In this document: positions 55,618-64,000 of the stretch, piece by piece
Layout: each line of letters opens with the position of its first letter
Numbering within the stretch: the first letter of the stretch is position 1
Assembly (NCBI RefSeq): GCF_002211365.1
Contig: NZ_LOKZ01000001.1
Location: forward strand, 186,001-250,000
Direction of reading: 5' to 3'
DNA length: 64,000 bases
Origin: Rhizobium sp. R711
GTDB lineage: Bacteria > Pseudomonadota > Alphaproteobacteria > Rhizobiales > Rhizobiaceae
Made by a program: the position numbers and the translations under genes
Notes under the pieces: model-generated
Databases searched by the model: none
Told to the model about the DNA's origin: nothing
Seen by the model: only the letters and a program-made list of their open reading frames with translations

Positions 55618-57138
55618 TCACTCCAACAGTTCGATCTCGCCCGGTTTCCAGGTCTTGTCGAACCATGGCTCGAGCGGGCCATAGAGGCGAAGAAGAACGT
55701 TCCAGCCCTTGCCGGGAACTGTCTGGACCCAGTTGGCCTCATGGCCTTCCGGCGCTGTCGGGCCGAACCAGACGTCGACTGAGGAGTCCGCGTTGATCAC
55801 AATGTCTTTCTTGTCGCTGCCGATGCTGGGGAATTGCTGGTCCGTCTGCAGCATTGAACGCGTCTGATTGTCGTATACGACGAACGACCAGAATTCCTTT
55901 GCCGGAATGTTTGGCGGCAGGTGCACCTTATAGGTCTTGCCGCCATCGAATGGCTTGCCGTCCCCGTCGGTCGTGGCGCCGGCGTACTGCGAGCCGATGC
56001 CGACGCGCTTTATCGCCATGGCCGGCGTGATGCCCGTCGCATAGTAGTGGAAGAGGACACGGGCATCCAGATAGCGAACGCCGGGCTGCATAAGGAACTC
56101 GTAGCTACCGCCGACAAAGCCGGTGAACCAGGCACTGCCCGGATAATAATAGGCGTCCTTCATTCGGGTCTTGAAGGTGATGGTGCGCGCTGTCGCATTG
56201 CCGACAGCCACGGCTTCGGTGAGGATCTTCTTCATCCGCTCGTCGGGTGCGAAGGGTTTGCCCTTTTCGATACCGATGGCAGCGAGTTGTCCCAGCACCT
56301 CCGGGTGATAGGCCTCGTTCGGCTCGTATTGGACAATGTCGTTTACTTCCTCGTAGAAATGAAAGTCGTTGGCATGGATGGTGTTGTACTCCTTGCCCGA
56401 CGAATTGATGATCTTCATCGGCGGCGGATTACCGGCTTTAGAAAGGGGATAAACCTTGGCGAACTTCCTGGTGTTTTCGACAGCAGTCGCGGTGCTGCCG
56501 TTGTCGAGGAAGCCGCGCCAGAAGAAGAGGTTTCCGTAGGTTGACGTCCGCAATACGAAATAGCCTTTGGGTATATCGCCTTTGTAACCCGGCGGCAAAA
56601 GCAGGTATTTTCCGCCCTTGCCCTTGTCCGGACCGGCATTGCCGACGTCGCCAACATATTCGAACCAGTGATTGTCGATCATCCCAAGAATATTGGGTGG
56701 TGTCTCGATGACCAGCGGACTGGCCTTGGTGTCCAGCCACATCAGATTGTAGATGCTTTCGGTGTTGCCGGTCAGGAACAGCGAATGCGAGTCCATAAGG
56801 TTTTCGAAGATGAGGATGGTCTGGTTGTTGTCGGCGCCCTGGCTGGCCAATCCAACCCTTATGGCTTCAACCGATGCACCGGGCATGGCATTGAGAAATG
56901 ACTCGACGCCACGCATGAAATCGAGGTTGTCGTAGATCTTCTCCGACGTGGCATCATCCGGGAAGCCATCGAAAAAGTTCAGCTTGCCAAGCCTTGTGTC
57001 CACACTCTCCGGCGTGACGATCGAATCCGGTATCGGTGTCGTCATTTTCATCTTCGGTGCCGTCTCGGCGGAAGCGGCGCCCAAGCCCATCAAGACCAGC
57101 GCAACGGTGGCGCAAAGCAGTCTCGTCGTGCGTATCAT
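55618..57138 (-). CDS. DUF1254/DUF1214 secreted protein (1)
   Basis: A 506-residue protein with signal peptide (ending near ASAETA). The N-terminal DUF1254 segment includes YDNLDFMRGVESFLNAMPGA, NTESIYNLMWLDTKASPLVI and KGYFVLRTSTYGNLFFWRGF. The C-terminal DUF1214 segment includes YKVHLPPNIPAKEFWSFVVY, TRSMLQTDQQFPSIGSD, VWFGPTAP and NWVQTVPGKGWNVLLRLYG. Members are periplasmic; a role in cell-envelope or sulfur/organic-acid metabolism has been proposed, none established. Two adjacent copies here point to a working pair. Confidence 0.88.
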   Translation of the reverse strand: MIRTTRLLCATVALVLMGLGAASAETAPKMKMTTPIPDSIVTPESVDTRLGKLNFFDGFPDDATSEKIYDNLDFMRGVESFLNAMPGASVEAIRVGLASQGADNNQTILIFENLMDSHSLFLTGNTESIYNLMWLDTKASPLVIETPPNILGMIDNHWFEYVGDVGNAGPDKGKGGKYLLLPPGYKGDIPKGYFVLRTSTYGNLFFWRGFLDNGSTATAVENTRKFAKVYPLSKAGNPPPMKIINSSGKEYNTIHANDFHFYEEVNDIVQYEPNEAYHPEVLGQLAAIGIEKGKPFAPDERMKKILTEAVAVGNATARTITFKTRMKDAYYYPGSAWFTGFVGGSYEFLMQPGVRYLDARVLFHYYATGITPAMAIKRVGIGSQYAGATTDGDGKPFDGGKTYKVHLPPNIPAKEFWSFVVYDNQTRSMLQTDQQFPSIGSDKKDIVINADSSVDVWFGPTAPEGHEANWVQTVPGKGWNVLLRLYGPLEPWFDKTWKPGEIELLE

Positions 57139-57261
57139 TGCTCTCTCCTCATCGATATCGCTGCAAGAGCAGCGCTAACCACCCTCGGGTAGCGTTTCAT
57201 CGTGCTTCATCCTTTGTTGCAGTCCGGTCTGCGCGGCACCGCCGCATCGGCGGATTGGGGA

Positions 57262-58701
57262 TTATCTCGCCACATGAATTCCGGGCGGCTGCCACGTTCC
57301 CTTGCCGACCGGCAGCATCGAAGGCGCTTCTGTTTTCGGCCAGTAGAGGCGCATGACCGTATAGATTGGGCCGTTCGGCGCCGGCAGCCAGTTCGATTCC
57401 TTCTCCGCGCCCGGCGACTTGTGCTGGATGTAGAGCGTCAGCGATCCGTCGGCGTTCTTCTTCATACCCGGCAACATCGGCGAGTTGATGAGGTAGCGAT
57501 TGACCGGGTTCTTGATCAGCAACTGCGTCTTGCCATCGTACATCGTTACCGACCAGAAGGCGTTGACCGGCGGCAATTGATCGGCCGGGAAGGTCAGCAT
57601 GTAGTTGTGCTTGCTGCCGTCGAGCGGCTTGCCGTCATCGTCGACGCGTGTCAGCGGATAGACCGCCTCGACCGAATCGTTGCCGTAGATGCCCGCCTGG
57701 GCGCCCGCGGCGCGTTTCAGCCAGTCGCCATTGTAGAACTGGGCATCGCCAAAGAAGGAGTTGACCTGCCATCCGTTGAGCGACACGCCGCCTTTCGCGA
57801 CGGCCTCGTCGACTTTTCGTTCGCCTTGCTTCATTCCGATAAGAATCTCCGCCTTGTGCTCAAGCGGGAGATCCTTGAAGCTGAAGGTCTTTCCTGGGCC
57901 GACCCCGATGCGCGCAAGCTTCGCGCGGATATCCTTTTCGCTCTCGAGCGCCGGCGCAAACTGCAGGCAGAAATCGAGATATTCGAAGAAGTTCTTTTTC
58001 GCGAGTTCCTTGTCGATCTTCGGAAAATTCACGGCCGGCGAAGCGGGCGGCGCCGGCTGCTTCAAGTAGGCGGAAAGCGGCTGGGCCTTGTAGTCGGCTT
58101 GCACCTTCATCACCTTGTCGATGTCGCCCGGATCAAAAAGCTGGGTGCGGAAGAGAACGAGCGAAAACTGCGTGGTCGACTGGAACACCTTCTTGACTTC
58201 GGCGGGAGTTGGTCCCTTCCACTCCGGTCCTACGATCATGTAGTCGCCGGCATCACTGCCAGTGGCGCGACTGCCGATATAGCCATAGTTGAATGTGTTG
58301 CCGTCGATAAGCTGGACAGAGTAATAGCGCTTTGGGTCCACCGGCGGAACCGAAACTACGATCGGCTCCGCCCTCAGGTCCACCCACAAAATCGAATAGG
58401 GCGTATCACTATTTGGCGTAACGACGGCGGTATCTTTATACGTAGCGACGTGGGATAGGTTCTTGATCTGATTGAACGGCGCCTTGAACTGCCCCGAATT
58501 TCGAGCAACGGCAAATTCGTACATGGTGCCGTAGTTCAGCACGATCGGCAGACCGTAGATGAAGCCTTCCTCGGCGATGTCCTTTGCTTCTATCAGCCGA
58601 GGCCAATCGGCGCTACTTTTTGCATTCAGCAGGGTGGGTTTCGTGGTGGCGACGAGTGCGGCCATCGCAGCAGAGCGAAGCAGAGTGCGTTTCGTAAGCA
58701 T
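57262..58701 (-). CDS. DUF1254/DUF1214 secreted protein (2)
   Basis: Start at 58701 (MLTKRTLLRSAAMAALVA) follows AAGGAAG. The 479-residue protein shares domain order with copy 1 but is distant in sequence. It has EGFIYGLPIVLNYGTMYEFA, TPYSILWVDLRAEPIVVSVP, RYYSVQLIDGNTFNYGYIGS, and at the end LPPVNAFWSVTMYDGKTQLL and ESNWLPAPNGPIYTVMRLYW. A leader with twin-arginine-like KRTLL suggests export. Located 123 bases upstream of copy 1 in the same direction. Confidence 0.88.
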   Translation of the reverse strand: MLTKRTLLRSAAMAALVATTKPTLLNAKSSADWPRLIEAKDIAEEGFIYGLPIVLNYGTMYEFAVARNSGQFKAPFNQIKNLSHVATYKDTAVVTPNSDTPYSILWVDLRAEPIVVSVPPVDPKRYYSVQLIDGNTFNYGYIGSRATGSDAGDYMIVGPEWKGPTPAEVKKVFQSTTQFSLVLFRTQLFDPGDIDKVMKVQADYKAQPLSAYLKQPAPPASPAVNFPKIDKELAKKNFFEYLDFCLQFAPALESEKDIRAKLARIGVGPGKTFSFKDLPLEHKAEILIGMKQGERKVDEAVAKGGVSLNGWQVNSFFGDAQFYNGDWLKRAAGAQAGIYGNDSVEAVYPLTRVDDDGKPLDGSKHNYMLTFPADQLPPVNAFWSVTMYDGKTQLLIKNPVNRYLINSPMLPGMKKNADGSLTLYIQHKSPGAEKESNWLPAPNGPIYTVMRLYWPKTEAPSMLPVGKGTWQPPGIHVAR

Positions 58702-59257
58702 CTGAACAACTTCCTTTCGATTCGTGGCGTTCAGCGCGCGTAAGTGGCGGGAGAAGCTAATACCGGGGTGGTTGATCGAAGCTCCCTTGGTGTCCACTCT
58801 TGGCCCATCGCGACGCTCTGAATTGACTTCCGGCTTGCGCCGGCCTCCGAGTGCCGAGCTCGGTGCAAGGCTCCACTGCATGAAGTGTGATCTTGAAGCT
58901 GTCCTTGATCCGGTTCACGGCAGGCTTCGGGTCATTGTGCGTGAGATCCGTCCGTGACCTGCAAGGCACCCGGCATCTTTGATCGTGCCAAGAAACTTTA
59001 GCGGCTGTTCGACCACTACCGGTCGTCCCAGCTTCGGATTTTCGAACAAGTAACAAGACTGATCTTTTCAGCGCTGTCACGTTATGCCCCATTGTTGCGA
59101 GCGGCTCCCGTCTCGACCCGCTTAGAAGGCTGCCTTGGGCGCTTGGAAAAGCGCAAGTATGTTACTGTAGTATACGAGTATCGAAGCCCTGCAGCGGCGG
59201 CGACCTGTCTGGAAAACGCCAAGGCCCGTTTGACCGGCGATCAACTTTTCCGATAGG
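58702..59257. other. Gap before IS110 remnant, with dyad site C
   Basis: No gene. Site C (59158-59176) is the only structured element, GTATgtTACtGTAgtATAC, with every paired position complementary. Confidence 0.5.
59158..59176. promoter_or_regulatory. Dyad site C, best copy
   Basis: The 19-bp dyad GTATGTTACTGTAGTATAC is symmetric at 14 paired positions (GTAT-N2-TAC-N-GTA-N2-ATAC). It is 457 bases upstream of the DUF1254 gene start and next to the IS110 remnant. It shares GGAAAA-N2-GCAAGTATGT with site B. Confidence 0.6.
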
Positions 59258-60044
59258 CCGGACGCCGCCACCGAGCGCATGCGGCGGTTGACGGCGCGCC
59301 GCTACCAGGTTGTGCGGCATCGGACGCGGATCAAGAACGAGGTCCATTCCATCCTGCACGCCCACCTGATTCCGAAGTGCCCGCATGCCGATCTGTTCAA
59401 CGGTCGAGGGCGGGACTGGCTTAAACGCCAGCCTGTACCTGAGGATGAGCAGATTGCCATCGAGCGGCATGTACGCGAACTCGACCGGCTCGGTGAAGAT
59501 CTTGCGGTTCTCGATCGGCAAATCGCCGAAAGCACGATGGATGATTCCGTGGTCAGGCGGCTGCTCACGATCACCGGCGTCAACCTTGCCGTTGCGAGTG
59601 GGTTGATGGCGGCCATCGGCGATATCAGGCGCTCAAGAGCCCGCAGAAGCTGGTCAGCTGCTTCGGCCTCAATCCGCGAGTTCGCCAGTCCGGACTTGGC
59701 GCTGCGCATCACGGACGCATCAGCAAAATTGGCCGTAGCATGCCCGCTCGCAAACTAACGGTTCTGGTCTGGCACATGTTGACCAAGGAGACCTGATTAT
59801 CTCTGGGTCCGCCCAGTCTCGTCGCCCACAAAACGCGAGCGATGGAATTGCAGCGGGAAAACCGCAGAAGAAAGGCAATACGCCTGGTCCCGCCTATGCC
59901 TACAACATCAAGAAACTGCGTAACCAGGAGAAGCGTCTCGCCGAGCAAGCACAGAAGAGCTACGAACGCTTCGTCGAGACTTGGCGTCCGCGCCGGCCAA
60001 ATCAAAAGGCGCGCGGACGCCTCAATCCGGCAAGGCTCGAATGA
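59258..60044 (+). pseudogene. IS110-family transposase remnant
   Basis: The frame at 59258 starts inside the protein with PDAATERMRRLTARRYQVVR and runs through NEVHSILHAHLIPKCPHADL to SGLMAAIGDIRRS. A frameshift near 59640 leads to KSPQKLVSCFGLNPRVRQSG and GRISKIGRS. Further shifts near 59790-59810 lead to AGKPQKKGNTPGPAYAY-like and ERFVETWRPRRPNQK segments. The N-terminal DEDD catalytic part is missing, so the element is dead. It marks the right boundary of the cluster. Confidence 0.85.
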
Positions 60045-60103
60045 GGTGGCCCGGCGGCGCTTTCAGCCGATGCACCACGCTTCACCTCGAGGTCGTCCGC
60101 ACA

Positions 60104-60377
60104 TTAGCAATTTACCATAGAAGAAAAAGGCTTGTCGATCTCATCCGTAGTATGCAGCACACCCGATGTGGCGTGTGGCAGATCAAAGGCAGACCCAGCA
60201 CCGCCTGGCGGCGCGAAGATCTCAAGCACACCAGTACCAGTATCGAGGAACGCCACTTCCGTGCCATTGGCCATGGTTTTGCGCAAATGAAGGCGCAGGC
60301 CCAAGAAGTCGCGGTAAATGGCAGGCGACCGCTCCAGCTCCCCGGTCACCATGCATGCACTCGAAGCTCTTGATCAT
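60104..60377 (-). pseudogene. Broken VOC (glyoxalase-like) gene
   Basis: The start at 60377 reads MIKSFECM and then loses frame. The next frame gives VTGELERSPAIYRDFLGLRL, TVAF-like EVAFLDTGTGVLEIFAPPGG and SAFDLPHATSGVLHTTDEID, ending truncated at 60104. These are normal VOC segments, but the C-terminal half of the domain is missing. It directly follows the Gfo/Idh operon on the minus strand, so it was probably a metabolic partner. Confidence 0.7.
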
Positions 60378-60380
60378 GGT

Positions 60381-61478
60381 TCAGGCTCCGGCGGCCAGAC
60401 GTCGCTCTTCTTCCGGCAACCAGGAACGATAGAGCGGATGGTCAGAAAGGATGGGCAGTGTCGTCGGCTTGCCCGTGCGCTGCGAATAGTAGGCCGCCGT
60501 GACGAGCTCCAGGGAATTGCGTGCATCTTCCAACGCCACCGGCGGCTCGCTGCCGGTGGTCAGCGCATGATGGAAGAGCTCGAACTGTCTGGTGTACCCG
60601 TCTTCCTTGGCGACATAACGGGCAAGCGCCTCATCCACACGCTTCTGGTGCTCCTCCGTCCCGGCAATGAAGCTCCAGGGGTCTCGACCCATTGTGTAGG
60701 GCTCGAGAATGCTTTCTGCGACGAGATCGGAGAAGCAGAAGCGCAGGCGAGAGATTTCCCTGCGGGAACCGAGGGTCATCGACAGCGTCGCAAGCGAACC
60801 GTTCTTCATTTTTACCGAGAGAGCTGCCGTATCCTCGACCTGGATCGGATTTACCAGCGTTGCCCCGTAGGAAAAGATCTCGGCACATGCGCCATGCACG
60901 TAATTCAGCATATCATGCGCGTGTATCGCGTGTCCTAGCAGGCCGCCACCCAGTTCCGTCACCCATTTTCCGCGCCATGGCACGGCATAATAGTCCGGCC
61001 CCCGCCACCAGTGGGTCTCGATTGTGGTCAGGAATGGAGCGCCGGTAAGCCCGAGATCGATCAGCATTTTGAGTTTCTGAAGTCCGGAGCCGTAGCGATA
61101 CTGAAAGATCGGCATCAATTGCGGACCCTCGGCGCGCGCAACAATGCGGGCCATCTCGTCGACTTCAGCTATCGAGCCGAACAGCGGCTTCTCGCAAATG
61201 ACGTGCTTTCCGGTTTCGATTGCCTGACGGCACAGCTCGAAATGCGAACTCGGCGGTGTGCAAATATCGATGATATCGAGATCGGTGCGAGCGATCATTG
61301 TCTCGGCGTCCTGGGAATATTCGGGTATGTCGAATTCCTCGCAAAGAGCCCGGCCACGGTCCTCGTCGAGCGAGCAAAGGACCACGACGTCAAACAAATC
61401 CTTGTTCCAGGCAAAGCCTGTCAAATGGCGTGAGGCGATGCCTGCTCCGATGACGCCGACGCGAAACTTCTTGGACAT
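60381..61478 (-). CDS. Gfo/Idh/MocA-family oxidoreductase
   Basis: A 365-residue NAD(P)-dependent sugar oxidoreductase. The Rossmann start is RVGVIGAGIASRHLTGFAWN. The family signature Lys occurs in CEKPLFGSIAEVDEM, and the substrate side has GGGLLGHAIHAHDMLNYVHG. The start at 61478 follows GGAAG. It lies 10 bases downstream of a second Gfo/Idh gene, which suggests a two-step pathway on an inositol- or sugar-like substrate. Confidence 0.9.
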   Translation of the reverse strand: MSKKFRVGVIGAGIASRHLTGFAWNKDLFDVVVLCSLDEDRGRALCEEFDIPEYSQDAETMIARTDLDIIDICTPPSSHFELCRQAIETGKHVICEKPLFGSIAEVDEMARIVARAEGPQLMPIFQYRYGSGLQKLKMLIDLGLTGAPFLTTIETHWWRGPDYYAVPWRGKWVTELGGGLLGHAIHAHDMLNYVHGACAEIFSYGATLVNPIQVEDTAALSVKMKNGSLATLSMTLGSRREISRLRFCFSDLVAESILEPYTMGRDPWSFIAGTEEHQKRVDEALARYVAKEDGYTRQFELFHHALTTGSEPPVALEDARNSLELVTAAYYSQRTGKPTTLPILSDHPLYRSWLPEEERRLAAGA

Positions 61479-61488
61479 GATAGCTTCC

Positions 61489-62499
61489 TTAGCGGAGACC
61501 CAGGTGCGCGGCCCTTGATTGTGCTTCCAGCGAAAGGCGGCAGACCTCGTAGACATGAGCCTGGGACATCGCTGTCTCGGTACGCTCGCAAACGTCGGCG
61601 GCGAAGGCATCGAAATAGTCGAGCTTTTCGCTGCTGCAATCGATATGCGTCATTTCCTTGCCATTGACGAGGAAGAGGTGGTCCTTACCAGGGCGCCCAG
61701 CGATATCGATGTATTTGCGCAGTTCGATGTAGCCCTTTGTGCCAAGGATGGTCAGGCGGCCATCGCCCCAGGTCGGCAGGGCTTCCGGCGTAAACCAGTC
61801 GACCCGTACATAGCCTGAAGCCTTTTCAGAGCGCAGCAGAACCTCGCCGAAGTCCTGGAATGCCGGCTTGTCGGGCATGCCGAAATTGCCGACTGAACTT
61901 GCCACGACTTCACCACTGGTCGACCCCGTATAAAAGAGGAACTGATCGACCTGATGCGAGGCGATATCGACGATGATGCCGCCAAATTGCTCCGGATCGA
62001 AGAACCAATTCGGGCGTGTTGGCAGTTGCAGCCTGTGCGGGCCCATGCCAAGCGTCTGGATCACCGTACCGATCGCACCTTCCTTGACGAGCTTGCCAGC
62101 CCTGACGGCGGAACGAACGCAATGGCGCTCGGAAAAGCAGATCGAAAAAATGCGGCCGGTCTCGGCAACCGTGCGTTTGACCTCTTCGAGTTGCGCAAAT
62201 GTCGTCACGCCGGGCTTGTCGGTCATCACATCCTTGCCCGCCTTCATCGCGCGCACAGCCAATCCTGCACGGTCGCGTGGGATCGCAGCGATGCAGATGA
62301 CGTCGATCGACGGATCGGTGAAGATCGTGTCGCGATCGATCTGCGGGGCGTCTGGATAGGTTTTCTTGAAGGTTTCCACTAGCGCAGGCACTGAGGTCTG
62401 CGGGCAATATCCGACGAACTCCGCACCCGCTGCAAGCAGGCCCTTCACGTGATCGAACGTGTGTCCATGATCGATTCCTACGACGGCAAATCTCAACAT
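61489..62499 (-). CDS. Gfo/Idh/MocA-family oxidoreductase (first gene)
   Basis: A 336-residue protein with a Rossmann start LRFAVVGIDHGHTFDHVKG. The signature DKPGVTTFAQLEEVKRTVAE has the catalytic Lys, and the His in GGIIVDIASHQVDQFLFYTG lies at the substrate site. It leads a minus-strand operon with the 60381 gene. The AT-rich segment upstream (62640-62700) probably has the promoter. Confidence 0.9.
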   Translation of the reverse strand: MLRFAVVGIDHGHTFDHVKGLLAAGAEFVGYCPQTSVPALVETFKKTYPDAPQIDRDTIFTDPSIDVICIAAIPRDRAGLAVRAMKAGKDVMTDKPGVTTFAQLEEVKRTVAETGRIFSICFSERHCVRSAVRAGKLVKEGAIGTVIQTLGMGPHRLQLPTRPNWFFDPEQFGGIIVDIASHQVDQFLFYTGSTSGEVVASSVGNFGMPDKPAFQDFGEVLLRSEKASGYVRVDWFTPEALPTWGDGRLTILGTKGYIELRKYIDIAGRPGKDHLFLVNGKEMTHIDCSSEKLDYFDAFAADVCERTETAMSQAHVYEVCRLSLEAQSRAAHLGLR

Positions 62500-63657
62500 A
62501 ACAGCAGTGACCTCCTGGGAATTCCTTACGCCCGGCGTCTTGCGTTACGGGCGATCTCCTCAGGCGGGAACAGACTGCGAAAACCACACGCTGTCAAGGC
62601 TGGACAACCGACAAGAGTCCGGCAGATTCCCATTAAGGCGTGGAAAACAAAAGATAATTTTGTGTATCTAAATAGTTATTTATGTGTTTTTCCTCTTGAT
62701 GTCGCGGTTTCGGTGGGTGGGTGGGTACATGGTGGTAAACCCGGGGGGGGGTAGTTCGCTACGGCCATAGGTCGTGTGTAGATTCTTCATAAGGAATTTC
62801 GCTTTCTACAAAATGTGCGCTTTCGCTGTGCGCGCCCTACTCCGATCACCTCCGCCGGCGGAACGGGATAGCGTCAATGCGGGTCGTCGCTGGAGGAAGT
62901 CGAGATCCTCCGTCACCGCTGGAGCGCCATACAGAAGCTGTTCACCAGGGTGGCGCAGCCCATTCCAGCCTCTCTAGCACCGATGACCCATGCTGCCATT
63001 GGGTCCGTTCGGATTGGCAAAAAGGGCAGCCATCTTCTGCTTCGATGCAGGTACCTGCGGCTTTGTGTCGACCCCAGTCGATAGCATCATGTGTTTGATG
63101 TCGGGGTTCGCGAGCTTTCCACTGTTGAAAGAAGCTTGAGAGTCTCAGTCGTGAAACCGAAGCCGAGGAAGATCAGTCGGAGGTCATCCGGGCTTGTATT
63201 GACACGAGCCAAGACGACTTCATCGACTTGGCGGAGATCCATCGCTGTTGCCTGGTTTCCCCTTAGGCTGCGATTCTCTTCCGCACTTTATTTTACCATT
63301 GCACATATTCTGGGTCCCTCAGCGGAAATGCATCATCCCGTCCCGGTTGGCTCGATCATCTCTCAACTGATTGTACAATGCTTGCGCGTCGACCCGATTT
63401 TCGCTTGAGAACCAGGCAACCCAGACCAATGCCGAGGCCGCGCGAGCTGCCTTCATCATGGCAGCAGCCGAAGATGCGTGCATCGACGTTAACGGGATTC
63501 CGGAACTGTTTGAGCCTCCCCAAGAGCGTGAGAAGCCGAAGAAGAAGCGGCGGGCTTGACGCCATCTGGCAAGCCTACTCCCTTCGGATAAATTTGCTAC
63601 AACCGTCTGGTCTGCGACGCTACGCCACCGACACTGAGGGTAAAGGGAGGTTCCGCC
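62500..63657. other. Long gap, low-complexity and degenerate
   Basis: After the AT-rich promoter region of the Gfo/Idh operon, there is GT-rich low complexity and a run of nine or ten G near 62741-62750. No supported gene until the short frame at 63371. Confidence 0.45.
63371..63559 (+). CDS. Doubtful short protein with basic tail
   Basis: A 62-residue frame from TTG with the helix NAEAARAAFIMAAAEDACID and a Lys/Arg tail (REKPKKKRRA). The helix resembles the C-terminal part of small rhizobial DUF982-like proteins. A stop lies directly before the TTG and no ribosome-binding site is clear, so it may be a fragment. Confidence 0.3.
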   Translation: MYNACASTRFSLENQATQTNAEAARAAFIMAAAEDACIDVNGIPELFEPPQEREKPKKKRRA

Positions 63658-64000
63658 TTGGATGCAGCGTACCCAGGCGATAAAGCAAGCATTCACGAGA
63701 TTCTTGGTCTGGCATCGCAGTACCGAATGGCCGCTATCTTGCTTGGAGAACGATCACCACGGGGCCAGCCACAGTCTCACATTCCGCGTCGGTTTCTCGC
63801 TCTGCACTCGATCGAGCTTTACCTGAATGTGTTTCTGCTCGCCAAAGGAATTCTCGACCCTTCGTCCGTTCGCGGCCTTCAGCACAATATTGGCGAACGA
63901 TCGAGAATGGCATTGGATGCCGGGTTGAACTTGCGCAAGCGTACGGCCGAGCACCTGGAGACCCTGACCTTGAAGCGGGAGTACCTGATTACAAGATACG
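63658..64000 (+). CDS. Hypothetical protein, runs off window end
   Basis: An open frame without a stop to the window end. TTG at 63658 lies seven bases after a perfect AAAGGGAGG, the only reasonable start. The protein starts LDAAYPGDKASIHEILGLAS and has a helical core with HSIELYLNVFLLAKGILDPS and LRKRTAEHLETLTLKREYLI. The His-Ser-Ile-Glu-Leu-Tyr pattern recalls HEPN-like small helical proteins of rhizobia. The C-terminus is not visible. Confidence 0.7.
   Translation, partial: MDAAYPGDKASIHEILGLASQYRMAAILLGERSPRGQPQSHIPRRFLALHSIELYLNVFLLAKGILDPSSVRGLQHNIGERSRMALDAGLNLRKRTAEHLETLTLKREYLITRY

Noticed and set aside
62741..62750. Poly-G run as possible slipped-strand switch
   Set aside because: It lies in non-coding DNA with no gene start near it; more likely low-complexity or assembly noise.

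Overview
The window looks like a chromosome or large-replicon segment of an alphaproteobacterium of the Rhizobiaceae type (Rhizobium, Ensifer or Agrobacterium relatives). The grounds are high GC coding sequence, a rhizobial-type flagellin, hut, tau and met gene organisation typical of Rhizobiales, an IS110 remnant, FixJ-type response regulators and many small rhizobial proteins of unknown function. No rRNA, tRNA or CRISPR array was seen.

Left part (1-10.8 kb), nutrient uptake: the end of hutU (urocanase), a Phd/VapC-type toxin-antitoxin pair whose toxin is frameshifted, hutD, then an organosulfur group made of tauABC, a NtaA/SnaA-type flavin monooxygenase broken by three single-base deletions, and a divergent metQ-metN-metI methionine importer with a FAD/NAD(P)-binding protein beyond it.

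Middle-left part (10.8-23.6 kb), sparse accessory DNA: long gaps, small secreted proteins and lipoproteins, an orphan oversized flagellin facing a LuxR-type regulator, a VOC protein, a carboxymuconolactone-decarboxylase-like protein, a glycosylasparaginase preceded by the wreck of an amino-acid ABC ATPase, and a LacI regulator.

Core (23.8-58.7 kb), a dense cluster in which almost every protein carries a signal peptide or membrane anchor. It has four blocks. (i) Minus strand 26.5-23.8 kb: small secreted proteins, an OmpA-like protein and an ion channel. (ii) Minus strand 33.3-26.6 kb: a DUF3604 PHP-like hydrolase, a HEAT-like periplasmic protein, a parvulin PPIase and three HupE/UreJ-family permeases, the last five genes joined by 4-base start/stop overlaps. 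(iii) Plus strand 33.9-40.2 kb: a ToxR-like transmembrane TPR regulator, a DUF900 lipoprotein hydrolase, two outer-membrane proteins and small secreted proteins. (iv) A sensor kinase with a substrate-binding-protein sensor domain plus two response regulators, divergent from a sulfatase, HAD phosphatase, octaheme cytochrome c and outer-membrane protein series, followed by a second sulfatase, an LPG-synthase-like membrane protein, DUF992 and two DUF1254 proteins. Several genes occur as pairs of paralogues. A 19-bp dyad related to GTATNNTACNGTANNATAC occurs at 26.56, 33.64 and 59.16 kb. I read this as one extracytoplasmic system for sensing and hydrolysing sulfate and phosphate esters, coupled to periplasmic electron transfer. 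The member families are recognisable, but the combined function is inference.

Right end (58.7-64 kb): an IS110 transposase remnant, a broken VOC gene, two Gfo/Idh/MocA oxidoreductases in one operon, a long degenerate gap, and a gene that runs off the window end. Several conserved genes in the window carry single-base frameshifts, so either local gene decay or uncorrected sequencing indels should be considered.
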